DNA from: Prostheceraeus crozeri
Lineage: Eukaryota; Platyhelminthes; Polycladida; Euryleptidae
Length of the DNA stretch: 64,000 nt
Reading direction: 5' to 3'
NCBI GenBank assembly: GCA_907163375.1
Contig: CAJQUW010007294.1
Coordinates: 248,001 to 312,000, forward strand
Below are positions 35,660 to 44,608 of the stretch, piece after piece; positions within the stretch are counted from its first letter, which is position 1; each line of letters starts with the position of its first letter. The notes below the pieces were generated by a model. The model saw only the letters and a program-made list of their open reading frames with translations. It searched no databases and was not told where the DNA came from. Made by a program: the position numbers and the translations under genes.

Positions 35660-36511
35660 CATGTCAGTGGTCGTCTTCTTCACTGACTTTCACTAGTACA
35701 AAGTTGGTGAACATATTCTTCACAACATTTTCATTGAGTCTCTGTCATTTCACCGTCTTTGAAGAGACAAAAATGAACGCTGTTGTCATTCAAGGCTCTG
35801 CTTTAGGTCCTTTTGTATTCTCCGCTGCAATTTCAGATCTAATACCTTCAAAGATGGGAGCATCATTATAAAATACGCTGACGATACTTATTATTCCGCC
35901 ACATAACTTCAACTCCACAGAGATTGAATTGTCCTCAATACGTAACTGGGAATAAGAAAATAACCTGAAAATCAATGCCTCAAAGTATAAAAAGAAATTA
36001 TCTTCAAAAAACCGAGAGCTCAACAAGAACCTAAACCATTGCCCCCAGATAAAGCGATATCAACAACTGACAAATTTGGGAGTCACATTCACCCATCGCC
36101 TAAAAATGGACACTCATATCAACAATCAAATCAGGAAATGCAACCGAAGTCTGCACGTCATCAAAATCATTAAGAACCACGGTGCGAAGCCTCCGTCTGT
36201 GCACCAAGTTTACAACGTTCTTGTCCTCAATCGTCTACTTTGCGCGATACCAAGTTGGTGGGATTTCGCAAACCAAAATGACAAGAGACGCCTTACGAGT
36301 TACGCAAACAGAAGCATTCAATTCAAGTACTGCAAGGCGATCAACATTCAAGAGACTATTGCCAACATTGAAAACCGCTCGTTCAAGGTTGCTACCAACG
36401 AAACGCATCCACTATACGTTCCTTCCCCTAAGAGAAGCCACGACCGCAATCTAAGGAGAAGACCGCATTCATTGCAGAGAACTGAACCGAATGCTTCACA
36501 CTGACATTGCT
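35660..36511 (+). mobile_element. LINE of Nimb/I type, RT part, interrupted by the Polinton
   Basis: The RT motif VIQGSALGPFVFSAAISDL lies at about 35785-35840 and the catalytic box is read as IIIKYADDTYYSAT at about 35866-35905. The C-terminal part (36076-36504) has LGVTFTH-like text read as MGVTFTHRLKMDTHIN, then RSLHVIKIIKNHGAK and LLCAIPSWWDFAN. The QGSALGP plus YADDTY pairing and the WWxF motif fit the I/Nimb group. Frames change between parts. The element is cut at 36511 and its 3' UTR and ATT-type tail reappear after the Polinton at 62279-62420. Confidence 0.75.
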
Positions 36512-37691
36512 AGTAGTAAGCAAGTGACAAACACTCGACCGGCGCCCCCCCCTCTGGAACGGCAGAGTGTCGTGGTCGGCCGCCGTGGTGCTTCGGGTCT
36601 GAGTCCCCCCCCTCTGGAACGACAGAGTCTGTCGTGGTGTGCCGGCCAGGTGGGTTCACAACATGTTCGCTGACTCCCCCCCCCTCTGCAACGACAGAGT
36701 GTGAGACTCGGATGTGTTGGTCTCGTATGGGTTGACGTGACCGACCGCCTAGGTTGACGTGGCCGACCGCCTAGGTTGACGTGGGCGACCGTCTAGGTTG
36801 ACGTGGGCGACCGTCTAGGTTGTCGTGGATGGTGAAATGGCTGCCAGATTCGGATTCAGCGTAAAATTCTGCATCGGTAGGGTGAGTTTCAAGGCAATTG
36901 GCGAGAAAAAATTTTTCTTCAAAATTTTAACAGAGTTAGAATTTGGGACGTTTTGGTGTGTAGCGCCCAAACGAAGCATCAGATGAGAAAACGGAGGCCA
37001 GATTCGGAATCTACGTGAAATTTTGGGTTAGGAAGGATGTTTCCAGCGAAATCGGAGAGAAAAAATTTTCGGCCCCCCCCCTCTGGACAGCTTGCTTCGA
37101 TTTTGGCTTCCAGTGGACGGATTTTGTCGTGCGATAGCTCGTTTGAAAGCTAAGAGTGAGACAAATTCAGTGAAAGAATCGGCTTGTTCCTATCTGTCTT
37201 CGTTTAGATGTGAGACGCCATTTAAGATTTTGGGACATTGGTGAAAAACGACAGAGTTAGAATTTGGGACGTTTTGGGCTCTAGCTTCAAAACGAAGCAT
37301 CGGATTGGAAAACGGATTTCAGATTTGGAATCAGCGTGAAATTCTTTATCTGTATAGTGAGTTTCAAGGCAATCGGCGAGAAAAAATTTTCAACATTTTT
37401 CGAAAAAACGACAGAGTTAGAATTTGGGACGTTTTGGTGTGTAGCGCCCAAACGAAGCATCGGATGAGAAAACGGAGGCCAGATTCGGAATCTACGTGAA
37501 ATTTTGGGTTAGGAAGGATGTTTCCAGCGAAATCGGATAGAAAAAATTTTCACTGACGTCCCCCCCCCTCTGGACAGCTTGCTTCGATTTTGGCTTCCAG
37601 TGGATGGATTTTGTCGTGCGATAGCTCGTTTGAAAGCTAAGAGTGAGACAAATTCAATGAAAGAATCGGCTTGTTCCTATCTGTCTTCGTT
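36512..37691 (+). repeat. Left terminal inverted repeat of the Polinton
   Basis: About 1.18 kb, matching 61083-62272 in reverse complement with only a few differences. From the outside inwards: three C-tract hairpin units (near 36546, 36605 and 36675), four to five 22-bp tandem units (36732-36830), then two 481-bp tandem blocks starting at 36930 and 37411. Each block contains a further C-tract followed by CTCTGGACAGC. Confidence 0.93.
36732..36830. repeat. 22-bp tandem repeats inside the left terminal repeat
   Basis: The unit GTTGACGTGGCCGACCGCCT with a closing AG is repeated four times with small changes (GGCCGACCGC or GGGCGACCGT), plus a partial fifth. The mirror set is at about 61955-62055. 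It could be a binding site array for an element-encoded or host protein. Confidence 0.85.
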
Positions 37692-37813
37692 TAGATGTGA
37701 GACGCCATTTAAGATTTTGGGACATTGGCGAAAAACGACAGAGTTAGATTTCGAATCAGCTTGATGTTATTGTCCAATGAGGATCATCATCCAATGAGAA
37801 TCAAGCATTTCTT

Positions 37814-37820
37814 TATAAAT
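37814..37820 (+). promoter_or_regulatory. TATA box for the leftmost Polinton gene
   Basis: TATAAAT lies about 108 bases upstream of the ATG at 37922 and just inside the left terminal repeat. A matching TATA box serves the rightmost gene (60869-60875). Confidence 0.55.
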
Positions 37821-37921
37821 AGCGAGCCTTCCACAGTGAGAATCATTCCATCGTTGAATTGTACGAGTGACGGACGCACATTTTCTCTCTCTCTAGTTCC
37901 CTGTTCTATTATCCAACTAAA

Positions 37922-38697
37922 ATGGTAAGTCGCTACTTCCCTCCCTCTCCTCCCTTGAACGTAAACTTAATACAATCTTTTTTCATTTTCAGGCATCTAC
38001 TCCATCTGCTGCACTAGTAGGACAAAATGGCGGTCAAACGTTACAAGGTTCGCTACGGTCAGATCATCTACAACTGAGGCCAGTGGAAGAAACATCCAAG
38101 GTACATAATCCTACACCGCTACAGCGTAAATTTAAACAAGCCTTGCGTTATGATGATCATAGCGTAGTACTCCAAACGGGAATGCTCCCTTCCACGGATG
38201 TCAAGATAATGCACAATCAGTATGGGGACTACATACTGATCCCCGTGAGTCCGTACATTCGCCACCAACTTGATATTATTGAGGAGTACGTGACATTAAA
38301 TATGGACATTCCTACTCCTCTTGCTCAAGAGTGGAAGGCGAGAGATGACAAGGATACTCCCTATAGAAAGATTTGGGATGGTAATCACATTTGCCTACCG
38401 GTATCACATTGGTGTACTTACTATAAGAAGGAGGGAGATCATTCAATACCCATCAGATGTGATGAGCTCGGAGAAGGTACTTGGGATATCCTTTTCAAAG
38501 TGAATGGGCTATATTATGGTCGACACAAGGATAATAAAATAGCCTCTCTCTCCATGCATATGGAATCCATCCTATATATTCCGAAACCACCCAACGTGGA
38601 CGACATAATTGATCAAATCCTTAACAGCAGTGGTACGAAGCGCAAGTCGGAGAAGAATGCTACATCAAAACGCAAATCAAAGAAGGAGAATTGCTAG
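37922..38697 (+). CDS. Polinton gene of unknown function, with an intron right after the start codon
   Basis: The ATG at 37922-37924 is followed at once by a donor GTAAGTCGC. The acceptor TTTTCATTTTCAG ends at 37992, and the second exon is open from 37993 to 38697. The protein is about 230 residues: a polar start, PTPLQRKFKQALRYDDH, a mostly beta-rich middle (YGDYILIPVSPYIRH, GTWDILFKVNGLYYG), and a lysine-rich tail (KRKSEKNATSKRKSKK) like a nuclear localisation signal. No family was recognised. It looks whole. A TATA box lies upstream. As first gene inside the left repeat it may be expressed early. Confidence 0.65.
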
Positions 38698-38731
38698 TCC
38701 TTTCCTAACTCTACCCTATGACAATTCGCTT

Positions 38732-38857
38732 ATGTGCTTTGAGTGTCGTAGACGTGGTCTTATTAGATACATTTTACTTCTTCGTTGCCATCATATCATT
38801 TGTGTATTTTGTCGTGAAAAGCATCGATGTAATTCTTCATTTTGTAATATGTTATAG
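38732..38857 (+). CDS. Small Polinton zinc protein, RING-like
   Basis: An ORF of 41 residues reading MCFECRRRG, then LLLRCHHIICVFCREKH and CNSSFC. The pairs C-x2-C, C-H-H-x3-C-x2-C and a late C-x5-C resemble a shortened RING finger. It follows the unknown gene by only 34 bases. It may be a separate small protein or a later exon; no splice site was proven. A second, longer RING-like protein lies at 39935-40264. Confidence 0.4.
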   Translation: MCFECRRRGLIRYILLLRCHHIICVFCREKHRCNSSFCNML

Positions 38858-38909
38858 AACGTTTCCTTAGATGTGTAAATTTCCGTTTTAGGCTTCTATC
38901 ATCATTTTT

Positions 38910-39440
38910 ATGGATTGTGAGGGTGAACCTGTACAGGAGCTCAGTGCTATTGCTATGAACAATTGGACATATCAGATTGTTAGTGTCTATCATCAACATG
39001 CCAACTGCGATCCCAATGTTGATCAATGGGCGAGAAAACACATTCATGGACTTAATCTGAAATATTTGCAAGACTATGGCTTTTCTTGTGAAAGTGCTCT
39101 TCTTATTGACTTTAAACGATGGTTAGCTGCTTTCAATGTTATACGCATCTTTTGTAATAATCCTGGTAAGGAGAGGAAAGTATTTCCCAATCTAATCATT
39201 GATGATATTTTGCTCCCGCCTTGGGATAGTAGAGTGAATCAACATTATCATGAAGTCACGAAACGTTTTAAGGATTTGTGTGTTCCTATTTTGTCTGTTC
39301 GTTGTAGTAGCTACGTTCATAACCAATGCTTCTTTCCTCCTTACCTCAACACTGCCAAAGTCCTGTATGGTTATCATTGCTCGCTGTATGATAGTTATCA
39401 GCTGTATCTATTTTATCTTTTTCAAACCATTGATTTATAA
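38910..39440 (+). CDS. Polinton cargo: probable DEDDh 3'-5' exonuclease-like protein
   Basis: The protein has 176 residues and starts FMDCEGEPVQELSAIAM-like (MDCEGEPVQELSAIA), the D-x-E motif of DEDDh nucleases. It goes on with ARKHIHGLNLKYLQDYGF, in the place of the conserved helix after motif I, then a strand IRIFCNNPGKERKV in the place of motif II. It ends with GYHCSLYDSYQLYLF, where H-x4-D fits motif III of the DEDDh type. The family degrades DNA or RNA from the 3' end. The second Asp is not clear, so the fold is better supported than the activity. The frame is open throughout. It could help in proof-reading or in countering host nucleic-acid responses; that is inference. Confidence 0.5.
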   Translation: MDCEGEPVQELSAIAMNNWTYQIVSVYHQHANCDPNVDQWARKHIHGLNLKYLQDYGFSCESALLIDFKRWLAAFNVIRIFCNNPGKERKVFPNLIIDDILLPPWDSRVNQHYHEVTKRFKDLCVPILSVRCSSYVHNQCFFPPYLNTAKVLYGYHCSLYDSYQLYLFYLFQTIDL

Positions 39441-39527
39441 TGCATGCTTGTTACCGTTATTCAATAAATGTTACTATGAGAAGAGTTGTTGTTTTCATGC
39501 AATGGATGGGTTAGTTAAAGGGCGATC

Positions 39528-39938
39528 ATGTCTTTCTCAAACGACTGCGGAACATTACGTTTTCATAGGCAAAGTTTAAAAGGAGCTGTTCAAGATTATG
39601 TGATAAATTTTCATAAAGATGAGACCGACATCGAAGCAGTGGTAGATGATGCTAGCACTCTATTTCTAGAGTTAATGAATACATTCTCTGATAGCATTGT
39701 CATGGCGCGATTAGTTGCGAAAATTAAGTTTAGTCATTTTGGAAAGGAAGAGGTGGAAAGTCGCTCTTTCCATTTTGCTTCTTATTCAATGGAAGTGGTA
39801 GATCACCCCGAAGAATTTTTTAAAAGACATATGATAAAAATTGCTGAACGTCTTAACGCATTTAACCATCATGGTAGCAGTCTAGTGATTGAAGCGATTT
39901 CAGATATTCACATTCAACTTTCCATAAAGAAAAATTGA
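39528..39938 (+). CDS. Polinton protein of unknown function, resembling the N-terminal part of Polinton polymerases
   Basis: The protein has 136 residues. The stretch MARLVAKIKFSH, FHFASYSMEVVDHPEEFF and AERLNAFNHHGSSLVIEA followed by ISDIHIQLS recalls a block near the N-terminus of many invertebrate Polinton polymerases (F...GSGW...I..L.I) but here stands alone. The similarity is from memory and loose. The frame is open and looks whole. It overlaps the next gene by four bases (ATGA type), as in a compact transcription unit. Confidence 0.45.
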   Translation: MSFSNDCGTLRFHRQSLKGAVQDYVINFHKDETDIEAVVDDASTLFLELMNTFSDSIVMARLVAKIKFSHFGKEEVESRSFHFASYSMEVVDHPEEFFKRHMIKIAERLNAFNHHGSSLVIEAISDIHIQLSIKKN

Positions 39939-40264
39939 AAATGCAGTGGTACTTGATTGTAGCACAACTGGTTTTCGAGCTATGTCTGCTCACTCTCGAA
40001 GTATATTCCTTCTGTACATGCGTCTATTATTTAGAAAAGGCTAGCAAATTCATATCTTCAAAAAGACTTGCTATAGACATCAGTAACGGTGAAACTATGT
40101 GTTGCGATGTATGTAAGCGAAAGGATGGAAATGAAAAGCGCATCTTCAAGAGATGTAAGCATGCTTTTTGTCAACGCTGTTTCATACGTAATTGCATTCA
40201 ACTTTGCCAATGTAACCACTGTGACATTGCTCATTTCGAGTGTCACTTATGTCGCAATAGTTAG
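39935..40264 (+). CDS. Polinton cargo: membrane-anchored RING-finger protein
   Basis: The protein has 109 residues. Residues 4-32 are hydrophobic (WYLIVAQLVFELCLLTLEVY) and could be a signal anchor. Residues 57-106 form a RING-like finger: MCCDVCKRK, then FKRCKHAFCQRCFIRNC, then CQCNHC and CHLC. RING proteins are usually E3 ubiquitin ligases, and viral ones often remove host proteins from membranes. The frame is open. It overlaps the preceding gene by four bases. Confidence 0.6.
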   Translation: MKMQWYLIVAQLVFELCLLTLEVYSFCTCVYYLEKASKFISSKRLAIDISNGETMCCDVCKRKDGNEKRIFKRCKHAFCQRCFIRNCIQLCQCNHCDIAHFECHLCRNS

Positions 40265-40315
40265 TACCTATGCAAATGTGGTAAAGATAGGTTTTAGCAA
40301 AGACTAACACGGAAA

Positions 40316-40672
40316 ATGGCGAAACGTAAAATGACGAAACGTAAAAGTCAAAAGTTTTCTTCAGCCATTCAAGCTCTCCGACGAATGAAAGCAAATCAGC
40401 GATACAATGCTATACGACATGCTAACAATAAATTCATTTGTGAAATTATTTCTCATGTGAGGAAGTTGAGGACGAAGAAATTAGCGCCAAAACAACGAAA
40501 GTTACTTAAGCGATATGCTACGAAATTGCGTTTCATCTCCAATCCTAAAGTCGCCCTTCAAAGAAAGAGGAAAACTCTAACACAAAAGGGCGGTTTCCTT
40601 TCAGCAATACTTCCAATGATAGCTCCTGCCGTGGGCAACCTATTGGGAAATATCTTTGGCTCTAAGCGTTAA
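40316..40672 (+). CDS. Polinton basic core protein with hydrophobic C-terminus (pX-like)
   Basis: The protein has 118 residues with about a quarter Lys or Arg. It starts MAKRKMTKRKSQKFSS, has a middle VRKLRTKKLAPKQRKLLKRY, and ends QKGGFLSAILPMIAPAVG with NLLGNIFG. The basic body plus GGFLxxxLP end is a recurring, unnamed Polinton protein and recalls adenovirus core protein pX. It likely binds the packaged DNA. It looks whole and overlaps the ATPase region slightly. Confidence 0.6.
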   Translation: MAKRKMTKRKSQKFSSAIQALRRMKANQRYNAIRHANNKFICEIISHVRKLRTKKLAPKQRKLLKRYATKLRFISNPKVALQRKRKTLTQKGGFLSAILPMIAPAVGNLLGNIFGSKR

Positions 40673-41320
40673 TTATGCAAATGTTGAGTCTCAAAGTAAT
40701 AAAATGGATTTCAGACTTCAATGTGATAAAGTTCTGACTGTATCAGGTCCATCTCATGCAGGTAAAACTGTTTTCACGCTGAATTTATTGGATAAAAGAA
40801 GGGAGTTGTTTAAGGAACCTATCAATCGAGTGATTTGGTGTTATGGTATTTATCAACCGTCGCTGTTTCAGGAATTGCAAAGTCGCAACTTTATTCGACA
40901 TGAAGGAATTATTCCAGTGGATAAACTTCAGTCTAATGATGTTGTTGTATTGGATGATTTATTAAAAGAAAGTAAGAATTCAAAAGATGTTACAGATATG
41001 TTCACTCGCGCAGCACACCATAAAAAGGTGTTTTATCATCTATATTACACAAAATTTGTTTCCTGATGGAAAAGAAGCTCGTACACGAAACCTGAATACA
41101 CACTATTATGCTATTTTCAAGAATCCGCGAGATAAAAGTCAATTTGAAATTTTAGCGTGACAAGTTGCACCAGAGGATCAAAAGCCTTAATTGAAATTTT
41201 TCAAGCAGCTACTGAAAAACCATACGGTTACTTATTCATTGACTTTACGCAAGAGTGTCCGGAAGAATTTAGATTTCGAAGTGATATTTTGAAAACTCCC
41301 ATGATTATCTACAAACTATG
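40673..41320 (+). pseudogene. Polinton packaging ATPase (FtsK/HerA superfamily), broken
   Basis: Walker A is seen as GPSHAGKTVFT and Walker B as DVVVLDDLL. The block VTDMFTRAAHHKK follows, as expected for the Polinton/adenovirus-type genome packaging ATPase. It would pump the element's DNA into a capsid. The gene region is of family length, with a few breaks in its second half. Confidence 0.8.
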
Positions 41321-41959
41321 AGTTCTTATTCTCGCATGATTGTTATTCCTCAGGATGAATATGTACAATTGACTGCCATGCAGCAAGTAAAGCAACCTCT
41401 TGCAAATCAAATGTATAGGAAAGAAATAGATTATCAGCAAAATGTTCACATCAAAGATCCACATCGTGCTGTATTATTACAATCGGAAACTGTTGAGCAA
41501 TTGAAAAACTTGAAGAATAAGATGCGTGACTCTGTATCGACTGCTACACCTTTAGCATCTCGCGCACATGCCATATCTCTTTTCAACAGTATTGAACCCC
41601 ATCTCAATGTAAATGATAGAGGAGAAATCATTACAGATGAAAATAAAGTGATTGATGCTTCACGTTATGAAGACTTGATTCAGTATGCGACACGTAGAAA
41701 GCGCCGTCAGGGCTATGTTCCACCTGGTTGGTCATACTTTCTTAAACTATTGAAAAAGCATAATGTGCCAAAATTTGCTTTAAATAATGAGACATTGAAA
41801 GAACTTGATTCAACAGTGGCTACTACTCCAATGCTTCAGGCGATGAAAATGCCAACAAATTGGTTTAAGACGTCACCTGCTACATCCCCTCCCACACTCA
41901 CTAAGCAAACAAGAGGAAGAACTCGACGTAGATCTACATCGCCACTAAAACTGGTATAA
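41318..41959 (+). CDS. Conserved Polinton protein of unknown function
   Basis: The protein has 213 residues. Features: MSSYSRMIVIPQDEY start, LASRAHAISLFNSI, a block ASRYEDLIQYATRRKRRQG followed by VPPGWSYFLKLLKKHNVP, and an Arg/Ser/Thr-rich tail (RGRTRRRSTSPLK). Proteins with this RRxxxxPxGWxxFxxxL block sit between ATPase and integrase in many Polintons; the role is unknown to me. It looks whole. Confidence 0.55.
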   Translation: MSSYSRMIVIPQDEYVQLTAMQQVKQPLANQMYRKEIDYQQNVHIKDPHRAVLLQSETVEQLKNLKNKMRDSVSTATPLASRAHAISLFNSIEPHLNVNDRGEIITDENKVIDASRYEDLIQYATRRKRRQGYVPPGWSYFLKLLKKHNVPKFALNNETLKELDSTVATTPMLQAMKMPTNWFKTSPATSPPTLTKQTRGRTRRRSTSPLKLV

Positions 41960-42053
41960 AAGGAAAACGTAAAACAGCTCCTCTAGGAAATACATGTTCT
42001 CAGACTATTAATATGAAGCAGATGTGTTGCTTGCCATGTAATGAGCCGCAGAG

Positions 42054-44060
42054 GTGAATGTCGTTGTCACTTGCACTTGCTGCGCAGCTCTCATAATGAA
42101 ACCCCTAAGCAATGTGAACACGATCGCAAAACCGCTAAAGCTAAATGCTGCAGTTGTTGTAAATGTAGAAAGGCAAGAAAGAAAAAAGATGAGAAGGAGG
42201 AAAAAGAGTCAGCCGTCATCGACTGAACGTTTGAAGTCAATCTATTATGATGTAAAACATCCGGCAGGATTTGCATCTATCAAGAAATTATCAAAAGCGA
42301 GTGGTCTTCCACAATCACAAGTGAAACGATGTTTAAAGGGTCAGGCTACCTATACACTCCACAAACAAGCGAAAAAGAAGTACCGCACCCGCCATTATAT
42401 TGTTCATGACATCGATGAACAGTGGCAAGCAGATTTGTGCGATGTTGCCTCCATTTCAAAACATAACTCGGGCAATAATTTTATTTTAACCGTCATTGAT
42501 ATTTTCTCGCGTTATGCGTGGGCTCAACCTTTAAAAACTAAAGAAGGGAAAGGAGTAGAAAAAGCATTCCAAACAATTTTTCGAGAAGGTCGCATTCCAA
42601 AAAGAATTCAGAGTGATCAAGTAAAAGAGTTTGAAAATCAGCATGTGACAAGATTATTTGAGAGGCATGACATTGAGTTGTTTAGTGTAAAGAGCGCTTA
42701 TAAAGCTGCACTCGTTGAACGTTTTAATCGCACATTAAAAAATCGCTTGTGGCGACATTTTACTGCCAACTTGACACAAAATTGGACAAAGGTTCTACAA
42801 GATACACTCCATGCCTACAATCACTCTATCCATCGTTCTATTGGACTCAGACCAGTAGATGTAAATGCTGACAATGTAGATAAAGTGCGCGAATCATTCC
42901 AACGAGTAAACGCAATTTGTGTTGGTGGGTGGGTGTGGGGGGTGGTGGGGGGGGGGGTGTGGGGGATTTATTTTATATTTTGGGTAATGTATTTATAATT
43001 TTTTTTTTTTTTTTTATATTTTTTATTTTATTATTATTTATTTTTTAGTGGTGGGGGGGGGGTATTTTTTGTTAGTATTTTTTTTAATTATTTTTTTTTA
43101 TTTTGGTTTATTTTTTTTATTTGTTTTATTGTTTTTATTTTTTTTTTTATTTTTATTTTTTTTTATGGTTTTATTTTTTTTTTTGGGGGGGGGGGGGGGG
43201 GGGATTTTATTTATTATTGATGTTATTTAATTTAATTATTTTTTTTTATATATATTTTTATTTTTTTTTATATAATTTTTTATATTAGGGGGGGGGGGGG
43301 GGGATATTAAAAATTTATATAGGGTGGGGGGGGTGGTGGGAATATAAATTGTGAGGTGTAAATGTTTGGTGGTTTGTGGGGGTTTTTGTGTGGATAAAAA
43401 AAGGGGTTTGTGGTGTGGGGGTGGTTGTTGGGGAAACAAAAAAAAACCATCCCCCTGGGGTGGTGTGTGGGGATGGTTGTGGTTGGGGGGGTGAAAAAAA
43501 AAAAAGTTGGCCAAAACAAAAAAAAAAACTAAAAACAAAAACCGTGGGGGGGGTGAAAAAAAAAAAAAAAAAAAAACAAGTAAAAAAAAAGGGGGGGGGA
43601 AAAAAAAAAGAACAAAAGTGGGGGGGGCCTGGGGGGGGGGTGGGGGGAGGCGGGGGGGGGACCCCCCCCAGGTTGGCCCCCCCAAATATATATGGCGGGG
43701 GGGCGAGGGGGTGGGAGGCGGGGGCAAAAAGAAAAAAAAAAAAAAAGTGATGTGAAAATTGGTGATAAAGTTCGTATCTCAAAAAGTGAAAAGTGTTTTT
43801 GCTAAAGGGTACCTCCCGAATTGGACAGAGGAGGTATTTACAGTATCAAGGATTAATCAAAAAGACTCTCCGACCACCTACAAGTTGAAAGATTACGATA
43901 ATGAAGAAATTGAGGGTAGCTTTTACCGCGATGAGATTGAGGTAGTCACTGAAAGTGAAACATATTTGGTAGAGAAAATCATTCGATGTAAAAAACGGCA
44001 AGGTGAAGAATGGTGTCTTGTTAAATGGGACTGGGGGTTATCCTTCAAAGTATGAACTCT
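42054..44060 (+). pseudogene. Polinton integrase (retroviral-type DDE) with chromodomain, interrupted by a low-complexity patch
   Basis: The catalytic core lies at about 42400-42890: first Asp in QWQADLCDVAS, second in RIQSDQVKEFEN, and Glu in ALVERFNRTLKNRL. A zinc/HTH-like N-terminus (ASIKKLSKASGLPQSQVKR) comes before it. A chromodomain-like C-terminus (VEKIIRCKKRQGEEWCLVKW) is read at about 43960-44040. It joins the element's ends to host DNA, giving the 6-bp duplication. The gene is broken; the homopolymer patch at 42920-43745 sits within it. Confidence 0.85.
42920..43745. repeat. Strand-skewed homopolymer patch inside the integrase gene
   Basis: The patch runs from G/T-rich through T-rich (about 43000-43290) to G/A-rich (about 43290-43745), with single-base runs of more than 15 G. 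There is no unit structure and both flanks are ordinary coding sequence. It resembles low-quality long-read consensus more than a natural repeat. Confidence 0.75.
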
Positions 44061-44146
44061 TGGATGCGTCGTGCCGAATCTTTCATCTAATGTGATCGAC
44101 AGTGTTTCATGCAAAGTTGTAACTAACAATGTTTAGGGTTTGAGCT

Positions 44147-44605
44147 ATGAATCCAACTGCCTCATTTTATTCACGACCCTCCTATGTAAGTGGCGGAGGA
44201 CAAATTTACATCGGTGCTCGCCGCCAACGTGGAGGTAGCATACTTGGTGCACTGAATTCTGTTGTAGCACCTCTCATATCCAATGTCGGTAGATCTTTGA
44301 AACGACATGTTTTAAGTAATGCCGTTGGCTTTGCTGGTGATGTTGCTAGTGATCTTTCCAGAGGTAGAAGTTTTAAGAGCAGTTTGTTGAATCGTGGGAT
44401 GGAAGGAACGCGGTTTTTAAAACATTGAAGCAGACCATTGTGGTGTTACTCAAGGGAAAGAAATCACTAACGAATGAATAAAGGAAGGTAGGAAACATCG
44501 CGGAGCTGGTAAGGTGCGATCTTCAGTCAAAAGGCATTCACGCAAACGTCGCAGAGGCTCTAATCATTCATCAGGCGCTAAACGACGACGCTGCTATAAC
44601 TTCTA
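44147..44605 (+). pseudogene. Polinton minor capsid/pVI-like protein
   Basis: The first part (44147-44428) reads YVSGGGQIYIGARRQRGGS, then LGALNSVVAPLISNVGR, with NAVGFAGDVASDLSRGRSF and SLLNRGMEG. This glycine-rich start plus amphipathic helix plus VA.D...G pattern is common in Polinton pVI-like proteins. A very basic end follows at about 44510-44605 (RKRRRGSNHSSGAKRRR). It has probably one break. Adenovirus pVI lies inside the capsid and disrupts membranes at entry. Confidence 0.55.
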
Positions 44606-44608
44606 ATC

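Noticed and set aside
43048-43782. Phe-, Lys-, Gly- and Pro-rich frames around 43.0-43.8 kb
   Set aside because: They come from homopolymer runs in the low-complexity patch, not from a gene.
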